From assembly GCA_003864495.1 (NCBI GenBank), contig ML133496.1, positions 2,261,631-2,325,630 on the forward strand: a DNA stretch of 64,000 nucleotides, given 5' to 3'. The first letter of the stretch is position 1. Each line of letters starts with the position of its first letter. Shown here one piece after another: positions 13,187 to 25,627 of this stretch. The notes below the pieces were generated by a model. That model was not told the DNA's origin and made no database searches. It worked only from the letters and a program-made list of their open reading frames with translations. Source of the DNA: Nemopilema nomurai (taxonomy: Eukaryota; Cnidaria; Scyphozoa; Rhizostomeae; Rhizostomatidae). The translations under genes and the position numbers were made by a program.

Positions 13187-13355
13187 AGATGATTGCGATA
13201 GATGATTGCGATAGATGATTAGGATAGATGATTTCGATAGACGATTGCGATAGATGATTAGGATAGATGATTGCGATAGATGATGGTGATTGATGATTGC
13301 GATTGATGATTAGGATAGATGATTGCAATAGATGATTGCGATAGATGATTGAGGC
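13187..13355. repeat. 13-bp minisatellite, about 13 units
   Basis: Thirteen consecutive 13-bp units of the form AGATGATTGCGAT, with variants such as AGATGATTAGGAT and TGATGATTGCGAT. Because 13 is not a multiple of 3, a translated frame cycles every 39 bp, giving a spurious 13-residue peptide repeat on the minus strand. Confidence 0.93.
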
Positions 13356-15683
13356 AGTGATACGATTTACGAAATTCTTTAATAGATATAGTAGAAAATT
13401 TGGGCTGGGCGGCACATTGTCATACACCTGGGAATGGGGTACCCAGGGTAGGTGGGTGCGTGCCTCCAATTTTTTACCGATCACAAAATTGTCCCTTTTC
13501 TGTCTGCCGTATTACATAAGAAAATTGGTGAAGACCATGGGCGGCCTCCTTGAAGACCAGATACGGCTGCTCTTTTTTGTATGCTTCATTATTATTGTAC
13601 ATCTTGTCAAACCTATGTACTGGATTTCTATGAATTGAGATGCCCCAATTTTTTTTTAGACAGTTTGTTACTGATCTTAATTGCCATTGTAGATACCGCT
13701 CATTGGCGAATATATATTGACTTCCATCAATCCTGCTGCATTCGGTTGCTCAAGAGATACTCAAAGAATAAAAACGACGATTATACAATATGCCATTGAT
13801 ATGTACACACCTTCCATTACAATACGTAGCTAGGAAAGATTACATGTTATGCGCGTTTCTATAGCCCTTGTCCAAAGTCTTGATAAATACGGTTATGCCT
13901 TCTCTTTGGAAATTAAGTCGATTCACACGATATTCTGTTACTTAATCATATCAATTTTACCTTTTCACGTGGTTATTTTTATAATCACAATAATTTCAAC
14001 TTCTACAGATTGGAAAACGGGTATGGTCAAGTTTTTAAGATTTACAAGGGCTTCGGGTCACAGAAAAATGATTCTGGATTTTAGCACATTTTATCGTTGA
14101 CCAACTTCAAGTTTCATAAATATCTTATCAGAGGTTCTAGGACTACTAGAACATGTAGTTGGGGTTCTAACAACAATTAACTTAACACAAGTTCTTCTCT
14201 GAGGATAGTTTCAAGGCATGACTGATAAGTATGTAGGTCAAAGGTCATAACCTAGGTCAAAGTTAAGGTCACAACATGAGTCACAAATTAATGTCTCTTA
14301 ATTCACAGAAAGGTCCCAAAGCTCAGAGCCCTATAATTTTTCTTATGCCGTAAAAATGCAAAACAGAAAGCCAGTTTGTAAAAATAAGAAGAATCTAGAT
14401 TGCCACAATGAAAATCACACAATACAGCTTTTAACAAGTGCTGCCAGTAGGAAAATTGCAAGGGTTGATTGCTAAGCCCTTTGATCCATTTCTTCTCATC
14501 TATATGTGACATATAATTTATATGAGAACATTATTTACATATTGAGAAGTCGAAATCCGTGACAGGAACTTTCTTACTTTTAAGTACCACTCAAAAGGGA
14601 AGGCCGTTGACTTGCAAAGTAACCTAGAACTGTAACTTCAACGCGAGGGGGGGGGAATATTCGCTTTATAGGAGAAACGACTGATGCTTATAACTCAACT
14701 GCAGCTAGCCACCTTATACGGCTCGGAACTCGATAGGTCGTGGTGTTTGACGCGACCATGACTTTCAAAGTCCTATCAGCGATTGGTCAATTTCCTCACT
14801 TGCTTGCAATGAAGCTCTGTTGTCAAAGGCCTTTTTAGTCGACGACCAAAAAGATACAGCCGGGCAATTACCATGCAAGCCTAGATAGCAGCCATCACAA
14901 GGCACGTCGTTTAATTTGAAAAAGGAACATGACACTAAACCAGAAAGAGTGACAGTAAAACGAAAAATTTCTTTCAAGACTTATGAACAATGCGGGTCTG
15001 TCACACAGAGGCCTACAACCATATAACTATGGAGACTGAAGTTTGAAAACAAATACATAGATATCTTTACAACCAATCATACAATTCGATAAAACAAGCT
15101 CAAAGGTAAGTTCTTCATTTAGAGATAACTAAAAGGTCTACGGAAAGGTCAGGTATGACTACTCCTCAGAAATAGCTGACTAAATACTTGCGCCATTAGA
15201 ATTCAAGCCAAAGTTCAATCACATTTTAGTTCCCTTGAACCAGAAACAGTTGTGGGTATATATTTCAGCCTGTCACTCCAATAGTGCAATGGCATGCTGC
15301 ATCCACAAGCAACGACTTTAAATGCATTATAGAGGGAGTAGACCTCCGCTAATGCTACAACCAACATTTGAAACATGACAAAAAAGACAAACGTTCTCCT
15401 TAACTGTTCACGGCCGAGTAAGTGAGTTGGTATACCAGGACCATCACTTTACAGCCAAATGCCAAACAATGGGACATACCAAGGGAAGAGTGGGACATCC
15501 GATTAGAAAAGACACAGACCCAGGTGCTGGCAGTGAAAATCATCGCTTGATCTTCACTCGCTAGAAGCATTCGATAGATGTCGTACTTTCGCCTCGAGCA
15601 CAGATTACAGATTGATTTATACCCTGAGTTATCGTGTAATCTTCAATACTGTTAATGTTGGAATTACCAATTGAATCTCGAGG
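13356..15683. other. Intergenic, no gene seen
   Basis: Lies between the minisatellite and the stop codon of the ZNF341-like gene, and should include that gene's 3' UTR. GGTACCCAGGGTA at 13438-13450 matches one end of the inverted-repeat element at 52953. There is a G-run near 14647. No supported exon. Confidence 0.45.
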
Positions 15684-18600
15684 CTACTGCATCGACTGTC
15701 CGTGAAACGACTTGAATATGGAACTCATAACTGGCAGTCCTTGATTGCGAACTACCGCTTCGCCGATGGACACTAAGTCACTGTTCATGTTTAGTAGATT
15801 GGTGAAGTGCATATTCTGTTGAATGACTCCTTGCGACAGAAGATGAATGCCAACACGTTCTCCAGCGTGCGATGACGGGACCATAATGTTGCCTGGAAAG
15901 AGAGAAATACAGAACCATGTGTTAGAATGGTAAGTTGCGGTACTAGTCAGCGACATAATAGCAAAGATTTGACAGGGAAATACAGCTACAGGCCGAGAGG
16001 AGGGGGTCATGAAAGAGCTTGTTTATACTGAATGAAAATAGATTTCATTCAGTATAAACAGTACAAACTGATTTCATTAGGAAACAAGATAATGGCGTGT
16101 CTTACAAAGGTTGTGAGTCTGGGAATAAAAGAGACTTCGTAGCTTAGCGGCTTGAAATACAAGAGAAATACTACGCAATTGGTTTCTGGTGAACAATGAA
16201 TATTTGAATCGTGATATCAAAGATGACATTGATGACAATGCCAAGTAGTAATACTGCCTGTGACCTGAACAGCTGAAGTATTTTGTTGCACCAAAAACCA
16301 CTGGGGAATTCAAGTCAAAAAGGGGGCTTAATATAGAACCATTGCTGATACCTCTTTCGGCGTGCGAAGTCGGCGGCATAATGTTTTGTCGGTCATTTTG
16401 TGACGTCACTGCCATGATGTTTCCTCTTTCAGCATGCGCAGTGGACACCATGATGGATCTCTCTGCAGCATGCGTGGCTGGTACCATAATGTTGGATACC
16501 ATCTCTGTACCCCTTGAAATTTCTTGGAGACCTCTGCGTGGCATTTCTTGGGCTGCCCTTGTGATGTCGTTTATCGATCTTACTATTTCCGCGCCCGTTT
16601 GTCTCATTTCTGGCACCTTCATCCGCAAATCTGGAACACCTCTGGCTAACTCAGAGACATTCCGGTTCATCTCCTGGATGGGCCGGTTCATATCCTGCCG
16701 GTTTAGTTGTGATGTTGCTCTGCCGATTTCGTCAGCTCCGGGAACAGCCGAGCCCGCATGACCCAGGTCTCCTACACTTGCACGTCCCAAATCATGGACA
16801 GTGGTTCGACCGATATCTTGGATGTTGCGTCTTGCAAGTTCGTGGACATTACCTCTTGCCATGTCAGCAACAGAGACTCTGCCCATCTCAAGGACATTCC
16901 TCCCCAAATCTTGGACCGTGAATTCTTGCTTCGATGCCTCGTGTTCATTTACTCTCATCCCAGTGTCCTCACCTTGAGGCGGCCGTGGGTGGATGGCTGT
17001 CGGGGTTGATGGGTTCTCGTGCGCTGCGGCTGCCTGCTGTAGTAAATGGTGATCACTTGTATGCATTGTAGCAATCGGATCAATATCCCTTAGCGACACT
17101 GTTGAATAGGATGTGACCATAGTCGTGTGATGCAAGGCTGCAAAATCTTGATCGACATCGTGGGGACGGCCCATTTCGACATGCGACTTTTTGCGGCCCT
17201 TGGCCCCTCGAGATGCCCTGGTGGTGGACTCGGCTAGAATGACGGCCTTGTGCTGCTCAATGAGCTCCGAGGGCGCATTTTCTTCGATCGGCATTGGCAC
17301 TTCAAAGTTCTCAATGCTGTGCTGCTTCAGCATGTGCTGCTGGTACTTCTTAGGCCCTGGTTGTCCCTTCCCGCAAATCGTACAGTAGTAACGGAATACA
17401 CCTTGAAGAGCAATGAGAACCGAACTGTAAAAGCATTCTAATAGAAAACAAACTAATACAAAACATTCCACATGCTTAGCGCTCCTTGCACAGTGTTCTG
17501 ATGTACAATACACCCCCTCATCAAACAACGACATAATAAATTGTGTATAAGTACACACCTGTGTGTGTTCTCATGTGCTCTCTTAAGTTGTCTGTTCGAG
17601 CGAATGTCTTCATGCAATGATCGCACTTGAAGGGCTTGATCTTCGAATGAGAGTAGAGATGGCGAGTCAACTTGTCCTTCCGGTAGAAAACCTTGTCACA
17701 CCCGGTGTGGTTCTTGAAGGGGCATGTGAACACAGGCCGAGAAGGGGAGTGAATGAGACTGTGTCTCTTCAGCTTCTCACGTCGAGCAAAGGCCTTTCCA
17801 CAGTGCTGACAAAGATAGTTCTTCTCTTCACTGTGTACTCCTGCCGAGGAAAGAAACGCAATTAAAAGCAATGAAAATACCAGTTCTCTCGACACAACAT
17901 CATCAAAATTGTTCCTTGAAATGAGCAGTTTTGAAACTGTCAAACAAATTTTTAGTTTGGTGCTCTTTGGCTTAGAAATATCAAGAAAACCTAGAGATTG
18001 CTAAGTCCAATTTCTAAATCAAGCTAAAGAAAAAAATGGTATGCAGGTAGACATAGAACCCAAAAAAGACAACTATAATTGTATCTAAAAATGGTCTAGA
18101 TCAGACTACCTTGAACATGGAAATATCCCTTATCTTAAGCACACAACTAAACAAGTTTCACCATATCACTTTTGACTGACAAGAACACGCATTTTGAAGA
18201 ATTTTTATTTATCCCAGATCATTTCCTTCAAAAGAAATAATGCCATACCACAGCAAAAAACACCTATGCTGAAATCTTAAGTGCAGCTGGATGGAAAATG
18301 TTCAAAACTTTATTTGTTAAAAAAAAAGTTCAAATGTTCAAAACAAAGTTTTATGTATAACTAAAAAATGACTGGACTAAGCAATTACCAAGCTTATGGT
18401 TCTTCATATCTCTGGCTGTTTTGAAAGCCCTGTTGCAGACATCACAAACGTGGCTTTTCTCTCCGTGGACAACTCTGTGTCTCTGAAGACTTGCCTTGCT
18501 AACTAGCACTTTGCCACAACTTTCACATGGGTAGTTGTGTGACTCTTTTTCTGAATGCCTGTTCAATTTCTCCTCAGTGTAAAAGCCTTCACTGCAAATC

Positions 18601-21600
18601 TTACATTTAAACAGCTTTGTATGCTTTGTTCTGTGCTCCAGCATCAGTTGTTTGTTACTGAAATCCAGCTTACAGATAGAGCAAGGAAATGAAGATGGCT
18701 GCTTCTTCATCTTTAATTTCTTCTTCTTTTTGGCTTCTTCATCCAAATTGTCATCATCAATGTTCTGGGTGAAGTCTGCAGTAAGCATATCCCCAGTTAG
18801 AGGCTGAATGTCTGTCTGAAAAATCTGCCTTTGTTTGGATCTCTTTTTGCCCATTCCAACCATATCGGATTTCACAGTTGCTGCCATCAACACATCTGTT
18901 TGTGTAGTCAATACACTTGATGTGCTAACTGCAAATTGTAAAAAAATTTATTGTATCTATACATGTTTCACCAACCCTCATATAAATCAACTACAACATA
19001 GCACTACTGCTCCTAATTTTTTTGGATACACAATTGGAAATATGTTTTGTTTTGAAGCTAGTCAGCTTGACATTTATCAGTGTGATTGGCCAATGAAAAC
19101 TAAAACAGATAAAAAAGGATCTGCTACTTATTACATTGTAAAATATAACAATGAATTATTAATCAAAACATAGACTTTGGGGAACATCATTTGTCCTGTG
19201 CAAAAAGTTGTAGCTTGAGATTTCAGGCAAAAGCACGAAAATAAAGCCATGCCCTGGTGAACACACAAATAGCTGGGGCAGATACTTAATTTTGGCCACA
19301 AATTGAAGTTGTCTAAAGCAACATCAGTATATGTATCAGGTTGTATTGCAAGATAAGCAGCTGTTGTCACTTTGGTGTGACATGGAAATAGAAGTTAATA
19401 AATCACCCTACCACAATCTTATCCCAGACGCTGATAATTATTTTTCAAAACAAGCAGGTTATAATAAAAAGAATTTGATCTAAAAAAATTTGGCAACTGA
19501 AATAAACAGCTCTTTACCATTTTGATAAAGTTTTGTGTATGTAGTAATTGAGATTTGCAAGATACTGAGATGTGAACTTGAGAAAATTAGTCTACTGTGA
19601 ATATCTATTGTATTCCTAACAGAAATATATCTAGCCCCAAAATAGAACTTTCATTGATAATAATCAAGCACATCTGTATTTAAATACTGAATTCCATGGT
19701 ATGTGGTTAATGGTTATCAAGTTTAAGTTTAATTATGATTAGAAAGAAACTATAATGAGCACATTTACCAAAGCATCACAAACAAATAACAAACAACAAA
19801 CAAACATACCAGCAAAGCAAACATAAATGAGGAATCTTTTCTCTTATACACCAAAGCAATAAAAACTTGACTGTCACAAGAGTGTTGAATCCATTTTCAA
19901 TCACACAACTTAATCCTTGCACAATTTCAGTTCATCTTATTTTCCTGACATCTGTCAGCCTTTTACCTGCTGTGATGGACACCATTTTCAAACAAGTTGC
20001 CTGCTTCATATTTTGGTACTTTTTGTCAAACAAACAAACAAACAAACAAACAAAAACTATCCCCCTGTAATGTCAAGACCATCCCACATCCCACAAGTTT
20101 CACAATTATAAACAAAGCTATTCAAACCTTTCATAGGCTGAACATCCTTAGAGACCAATAATGGCACATTTACTTTCCCCTGGTCATGCTTATTCTGCAG
20201 TGCCACATAGGACACCGTCTGCTCACTACTTATGCTTTGGACATCAACTGTACTGTGTGTTTCCGGCTCAGGCTCCTCCTCCACTACCAGTATTTCAAGT
20301 TGCTTATAGATGGTATCTTTGGCAGCCTCTTCCAGAATATTTGATGGCTTGATTGTTCTTGTCTCTTCAGCTTTAGATTCTTGTTGTGGTGGAGGCACAG
20401 GGGATGGTTGTTCAGCCTCAGGCCTTTTATGGACTGGTAGCACTTTTGCTGTTCGGCATACTTTGCTTGTCTTGTGCTGCATGTATAACTGCAGACTCCT
20501 GAAAATATCCTTGCATCTGCCACATTGATGCACATCATCTTCATCTAAATGATAAAAAAAATCTCAGAAGACTGCATCTATTTAAAATTAAATATAATCT
20601 GACAAGGCCACTTCTATTAGGGTCTGATGGGAGTCCAGTCAAAGTCAACAAAGCTAAAATGCTAAGAATTTCCCTCAAATAGTAGTTGCCTTTTACAATA
20701 AGCCTAAAATGGTAGTGTTAAATACATTGTAAAATTCAATCTTTTATGCTTTCTTTGTGCTTTTTTGACAAATAACATTCCCTATGCATTGCCCCCAGGG
20801 TGACACAATTTGCCTTACAAATACATGATTACAAGCTGGAGTTCTTTCGTTAAATTGAATAGCATCTTGCTTGCCTGTACATCAAAATGTCTTTAGACTG
20901 TCAACTTCAGTACACAAAAATTTAGAATAACAATATATAATTCATTCCCTGAGAACTACTTGCCAGATTGTAAATTAACAAAGTTATCGTATTTAAGGAA
21001 CATGAGTTTTATGTGTAGGATAATAGAAAACAACACACAGAACACAAAAGGATCAAGCCTGTAATGTGAGAGAGCTCTTACTTAATTTCTCTCAGTAATC
21101 TATAACTATACCTGTGGCACTATATACTTGCACTTAAAATGAAGAAAAAAATAACCTAGCATGAATACTTTGTCCTTCAATATTAACATACTCGCTTCTT
21201 GTTGAATGGAAATCCACCTTGAAGTGGAAGGTAAACATTAACAATGTTGATAAAACATACCTGAACTCTCATCTTCATTCCCTACCATAGCACCAGGCTA
21301 AAAAGATGCGAAAATTTTTTTACTTTCTGGCAACACAGCATGTAGCCTGACACATTGAAAGTTTGTATGGTAAAATCTAAACATGTTCAAATTGTAAATT
21401 TATTCACAAGAATATAATTTATGACAATTTTATGAGCAAAGCAAGCGTATTCAAATATGATAATGATGGACATCTGAAGGTCAATGAATTCTGATTAAAA
21501 CTTATTTCTTCCAGCTTATTGTTAGTAAATCTGAATATTTTAAATTTGTTAAGTTTAATCATGTCAATTGAAATTATTTTTGTAAAATTTGAAATTTTTG

Positions 21601-22977
21601 TTGACCCATAAAAAACACTTGCCAATAAAGCTTACAATGCACAAAGATTAATGATCTAAAAATTGGAGGAAAACAACATCCTTCATTAAAAGAGTAATTT
21701 TTATTTTGAAATCTTAGCAAGTTATATTTATACTACGGAACCAAATTGAGAGCTATTGGGCAAAGCTGTATAAAATCTTTTTAAGTCCTTTCAAGCAATT
21801 CAGCTTTACAAACAGACAACCGTGCAGAAAACAAAAGCATAAAGAATAATTTTTTGGCCTAGGCTTGCTGAAGATCTTCCCTTAATTTTTGGAGGTTTCT
21901 AGGCTCATAATTAAAAAAAATTAGAAGAAAAAAGTCACATTTTTAGTGTCATAAAAAAGGTTGAATTTATGTATATTGATTTAAGACATTTGCAAAAGAG
22001 CATAGCTTCTACATCGGTATGATTGTAAAATCAAACAGAATATAGAGAGGACGTTAAAAGCTGAAGATTGGAACACGGGTTTTTAATTGATAATTATGCA
22101 TTTCGTTGTGGCGCTGCACGCACCTGTGCAAATATTTGACCGAAAATACGCATAAAATGAAAATATGTTTATACTATCAGTAAAAGAAGTTGGTAAAGAC
22201 AAATTTTTATTGATAACATCCTCAGGACATAGGCAGACTGACTTTGACGAGAGCCTAGCAACGATCGATGAGAAGTCCATCCCTTCGTGGCGCGCGACTA
22301 CATTATTGTTGAAAAGAATATCATACAAACTTAGGACTCAAAGACGGGTTTATGTACAATTCTATGCTTAATTAAAAAAACTACGATTCTGGTAATGAAA
22401 TTTCATAAATACATTTCTAGGCCGTTAAGTGCGCATTGCTTTTCATATTTGTTTAGCTGGTGCCATGATCTGTATGGCCTAAGGTTGAACTAATAAAGGC
22501 GCCAAGGTTTCGAGGCGAACGGAAAACTAGAAATCCTTTCGGAGTACCTTCGCAATATCGGGGGCATGCTTCTAACCTGGCAATATCGAGCTAAATTGTT
22601 TGACGATCCGAGGGAAGGAGGGATAAACTACTGTTTTCTTTCATACAAGTAGACGGGGGAAATTCTACAGGTTCAAGTTGGTGGGCATAACCCTTGGAGA
22701 GCGGTTCTCAGGGGGAGTCAACTACAAAACTCAGACACAATAACTGCATGGATCAGTCAAAAGATAAAACGGCAATGGAGCGTTTTTGATGTGCATCAAG
22801 AACATAGCTAATATAGAGCTCGGGTAGCAAATAAAATGAGCTTACATTTGTCGATTCGCGCAGTTCTTCGGCTTTCATAGTGAGTGCAGCTGCATTTTCA
22901 CCGCCATCTTGTTGTCGGTGAAGGGAGGTCGAAGTTACGGCGAAGTTTCCAGCGCTTGCCATATCTGCGATGGTCAT
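15684..22977 (-). CDS. ZNF341-like: ZNF341-like C2H2 zinc-finger transcription factor
   Basis: Seven coding exons: 22977-22846, 21297-21261, 20544-20128, 18928-18389, 17840-17559, 17401-16352, 15892-15684. They join in frame to 888 aa. An acidic segment precedes an atypical finger ([10 protein letters not shown], about residue 62), as in ZNF341 (DEDV..CGKCKKQF). A basic [10 protein letters not shown] stretch (about 262-271) may be a nuclear signal. Eight C2H2 fingers follow at about 276-497. The one beginning [15 protein letters not shown] has the same long Cys spacing as the ZNF341 finger CPFSTHTGC, and neighbouring fingers match in order. In mammals ZNF341 activates STAT3 and STAT1 transcription; the target here is unknown. 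The C-terminal third is unlike ZNF341 and consists of two short peptide-repeat arrays. A second ATG 15 nt downstream (MASAGN) is an alternative start. ZNF341 identity is inferred from finger order, and another C2H2 family is possible. Confidence 0.8.
16021..16059. repeat. Perfect hairpin, 17-bp arms and 5-nt loop, in a ZNF341-like intron
   Basis: Left arm GTTTATACTGAATGAAA (16021-16037), loop ATAGA, and an exact reverse complement at 16043-16059. It lies in intron 6. It is too short for a typical metazoan pre-microRNA and could be a foldback transposon remnant or an RNA structure. Confidence 0.9.
16401..16408. promoter_or_regulatory. TGACGTCA palindrome (CRE-like) inside the ZNF341-like coding repeat
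   Basis: An exact CREB/ATF consensus palindrome within codons of the third 12-residue unit (AVTSQ). Being coding, it may have no regulatory role. Confidence 0.3.
16758..16922 (-). repeat. In-frame 24-bp repeat encoding 8-residue units (xxVxDLGR)
   Basis: Residues 630-684 of the ZNF341-like protein are seven successive units such as [24 protein letters not shown] and ASVGDLGH. The pattern decays over residues 690-765 into looser (E/D)-hydrophobic-(N/A)-R motifs. Confidence 0.85.
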
Positions 22978-25627
22978 CTAACACTCGAAAGCGTTCGTCG
23001 AATCGCTGCAATTTTATCCCTTTATTAACAGTGTAGATTTAACGGATATTTCAACTTAGATTTTTGTGCAAAATTCTCTTGACTCCACACCCTAGCTAGA
23101 TGCGGTGATCAATTCCCCGTGACGATAATGACTACGCGGGGGGTTGCATACTCATTATCATAACACGACAAAGAGCATCGATACAACAAAAGTTCTTCTT
23201 CAAGTTGTTGACACTTTAAACATGAATTGCCAGCGCTTTTATTTGTCTACTTGCCTTAAAATCGAGAAACAAGCATTGAGAGATGCATTTAATTGACAAT
23301 TGCTACAATAAATTATCGACACGAACCGGCAAATTATAGGTGCCATCGAAACAAAACAGTGCAGATTTTCCGGTCAATTAAGTTAATCAGCTGGAAAATA
23401 TAAGAATGAAGGTGTTTAAGACTGTAAATGAGATTCATTTGCTCAAATTAACTAATGTCTCTCGTACATCGCGTGATTTCTTTTCTTTGGATATTGTACC
23501 GGAGGTTGCTAACATTTTTTCGAGTGTAAACTAAACAAATGCCAATGCTTGACACCCACTGGTCTTTTCCCGCGAATGAAGGTGTCCCCTGGTTGACAGC
23601 TCAAGCAGTATCTTAAAACAAACAGGGGGGTTTGCTATTTCACGGAAGTTTTCGTGGGATTCTTGGTAGCAATGTTTTCTTTCCAAGATAAACTCAGGAG
23701 ACGGAATTAAGACGGGAGCAAGAACAAACACTTATGAAACTTTGGGGTGTTTGATTTGATCTCTCTGAATATTGAAAAGCGGCCTGGCGTTAATATTTCA
23801 TATTAGACTGGGGGCATTTTTCACAGCAGTAGTTCCGTTTGGCCATCAGAAAAGTGACTGCTTTTATTTCTCAAACCGTATGGCACAGGCGAAGGTTGCA
23901 TAACTTCTCTGTTAGAAAACGTCTTTTGGATAGCCTCAAGCCGGACACAATTGTCTGGCTTTAGTGTAGGTGCCCCAAGCTGGAGTTCAAGGTTTGGAGT
24001 AAACCTAAATTTTGAGCTTGAAACATGGAACTCGGGGTCGTGATGTTGGGCCTAGGTCTTAAATCGCCCACCCGACGCTTCGACCAATGCGATGGGAAAA
24101 ACCGAAAAAACTCATTGCTTCGACCGATGCAGAATGATTATTTGTAGCAAACTGCAACAACGATTATATAAATTCTCGTGATCTCGGGAAGACACATTCA
24201 TAGAGTTCTTCCAGCCGACTTTTTGTGTATTTTTTACTACAAGGTTTTTTCTAGTTTATGCCAAGTTCCATTTAACACAGATGCAGGTTTGAAAAATCTG
24301 ACCCCGTTTACTTCAGGCTACACATTGTTTCACGGTTTTGGAACTGAAAATAGAGAAATCATACTAGAAAAGAATCTTCTAAGGAGCTGGGACCAATGGC
24401 GTATGATGACGTAACCAAAATGATAGCTACTGTTCTTCTTTCTGAAAAGCCGGTAACTTATCCCAGTCGCCTAAACACTGCTAAGAGGAACCTCAAAGAA
24501 AAGTTTCATTGAAAGAGCTTTGAATATTCACCACGTTTTATCGCACATTTGTTCAACAAATTTTCAACTTACGTCTAAGAAAGGCCATAGTGTCAAAGAT
24601 GGTACTAAAGTATGAAATAAAAATTGTTGTCGTCTAGAGACTGGCATTTTCTCATAAAGTAAACGAGCGTTGTTTCTGGCCTTGGCAGACTGGCCGTGCC
24701 ATTGTCAAAAAGCAGAATAGAATCCCCAGGTCCTAGAAATCTTCGCACAAAACAAATGTAAGGCGATGAAGGTGGCATTCTTTCGTTATTTCCTTACTAA
24801 TACTAGACAGCTGCACTTGAAGATGACTCTAAATCTAATACAATTTTTCTCATTTAGTGTTAATTGGCTGGTTATTTGTCAGTCAGTGTAACTATGATGC
24901 AAAATCTATGACTGTAAAACAGCAAATATGAAGAGAAAGACAGCACCTTTTATAAACCTTTACATACTTTATTTACATACTTGAAGACAAAAATATAAAT
25001 ATATTCCAATAACAAGAATTTATAACTAAACACCAAAAATGTATCTTTGAAAGGAAAAGAAAGTTTGACTGGTGATTTAAGTAAATTTGCACTGCTGTTC
25101 TTCAATTTGCAAGCAAACACAGCTTTTGCAACAATGAATTTAGGTAGAACTTATCCTTACTGCCATGTTTTTGGCAATTAGCCACCTTAATATACAAAAC
25201 TCAGAGGGGACTGGTCACAGAGGCTATGTGACATGGAAAGCACAAGATTTCATTTCCATTTGTATGAGAACCCATGGCGTTTTCTTAGTGTATATACTAA
25301 AGAGGGAAGTCAGAAAAGACATTTCTGAAAATTTCTGATTCCTTTGGCAAGTTAGAAGGTTACAAATTGTCCATTTTCTAACAGTACCAGTACATTATTT
25401 GTCTCCTTCTTCACCATATTCTATAATCATTAAGTATGACTGCATACTACTGAATCCCCCTGAAGATGCTCTTCATCACGCCACCCAACTGACAATATGA
25501 TATACATCACAGCTCTGTGAGCCAAGCCACGTGGCTCAATGAAAAGGCTTGATTCAAACAGTGACTTGAGATTGATGACTTCCCGCCCTTTCTTCTTCCC
25601 AAAGCAGATCAATTTGAAAGGCTTTCT
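22978..25627. other. Intergenic between ZNF341-like and TMEM107
   Basis: Holds the upstream flank of the ZNF341-like gene and the probable 3' UTR of TMEM107. A minus-strand AATAAA (TTTATT at 24968-24973) could be the TMEM107 poly(A) signal, about 660 nt past the stop. I see no other supported gene. Confidence 0.45.
24968..24973 (-). terminator. Candidate poly(A) signal for TMEM107
   Basis: TTTATT on the plus strand reads AATAAA on the minus strand. It is the first one I noticed downstream of the TMEM107 stop at 25628. Confidence 0.35.

Larger units (their letters stand above)
15855..16493 (-). repeat. 12-residue repeat array split by an intron (NIMVPxSHAERG)
   Basis: Residues 773-832 are five units of exactly 12 aa: [48 protein letters not shown] and [12 protein letters not shown]. 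Units 1-4 are in exon 6 (16493-16352) and unit 5 is in exon 7 (15892-15855). The intron interrupts the last codon of unit 4, so the register is kept across the splice. Confidence 0.88.

Noticed and set aside
13167..13484. 105-codon minus ORF with a repeating NHLSQSS peptide
   Set aside because: Entirely generated by the 13-bp minisatellite.
16342..16761. 139-codon plus-strand ORF
   Set aside because: Antisense shadow of the repeat-rich exon 6 of the ZNF341-like gene; its periodicity mirrors the sense repeats.
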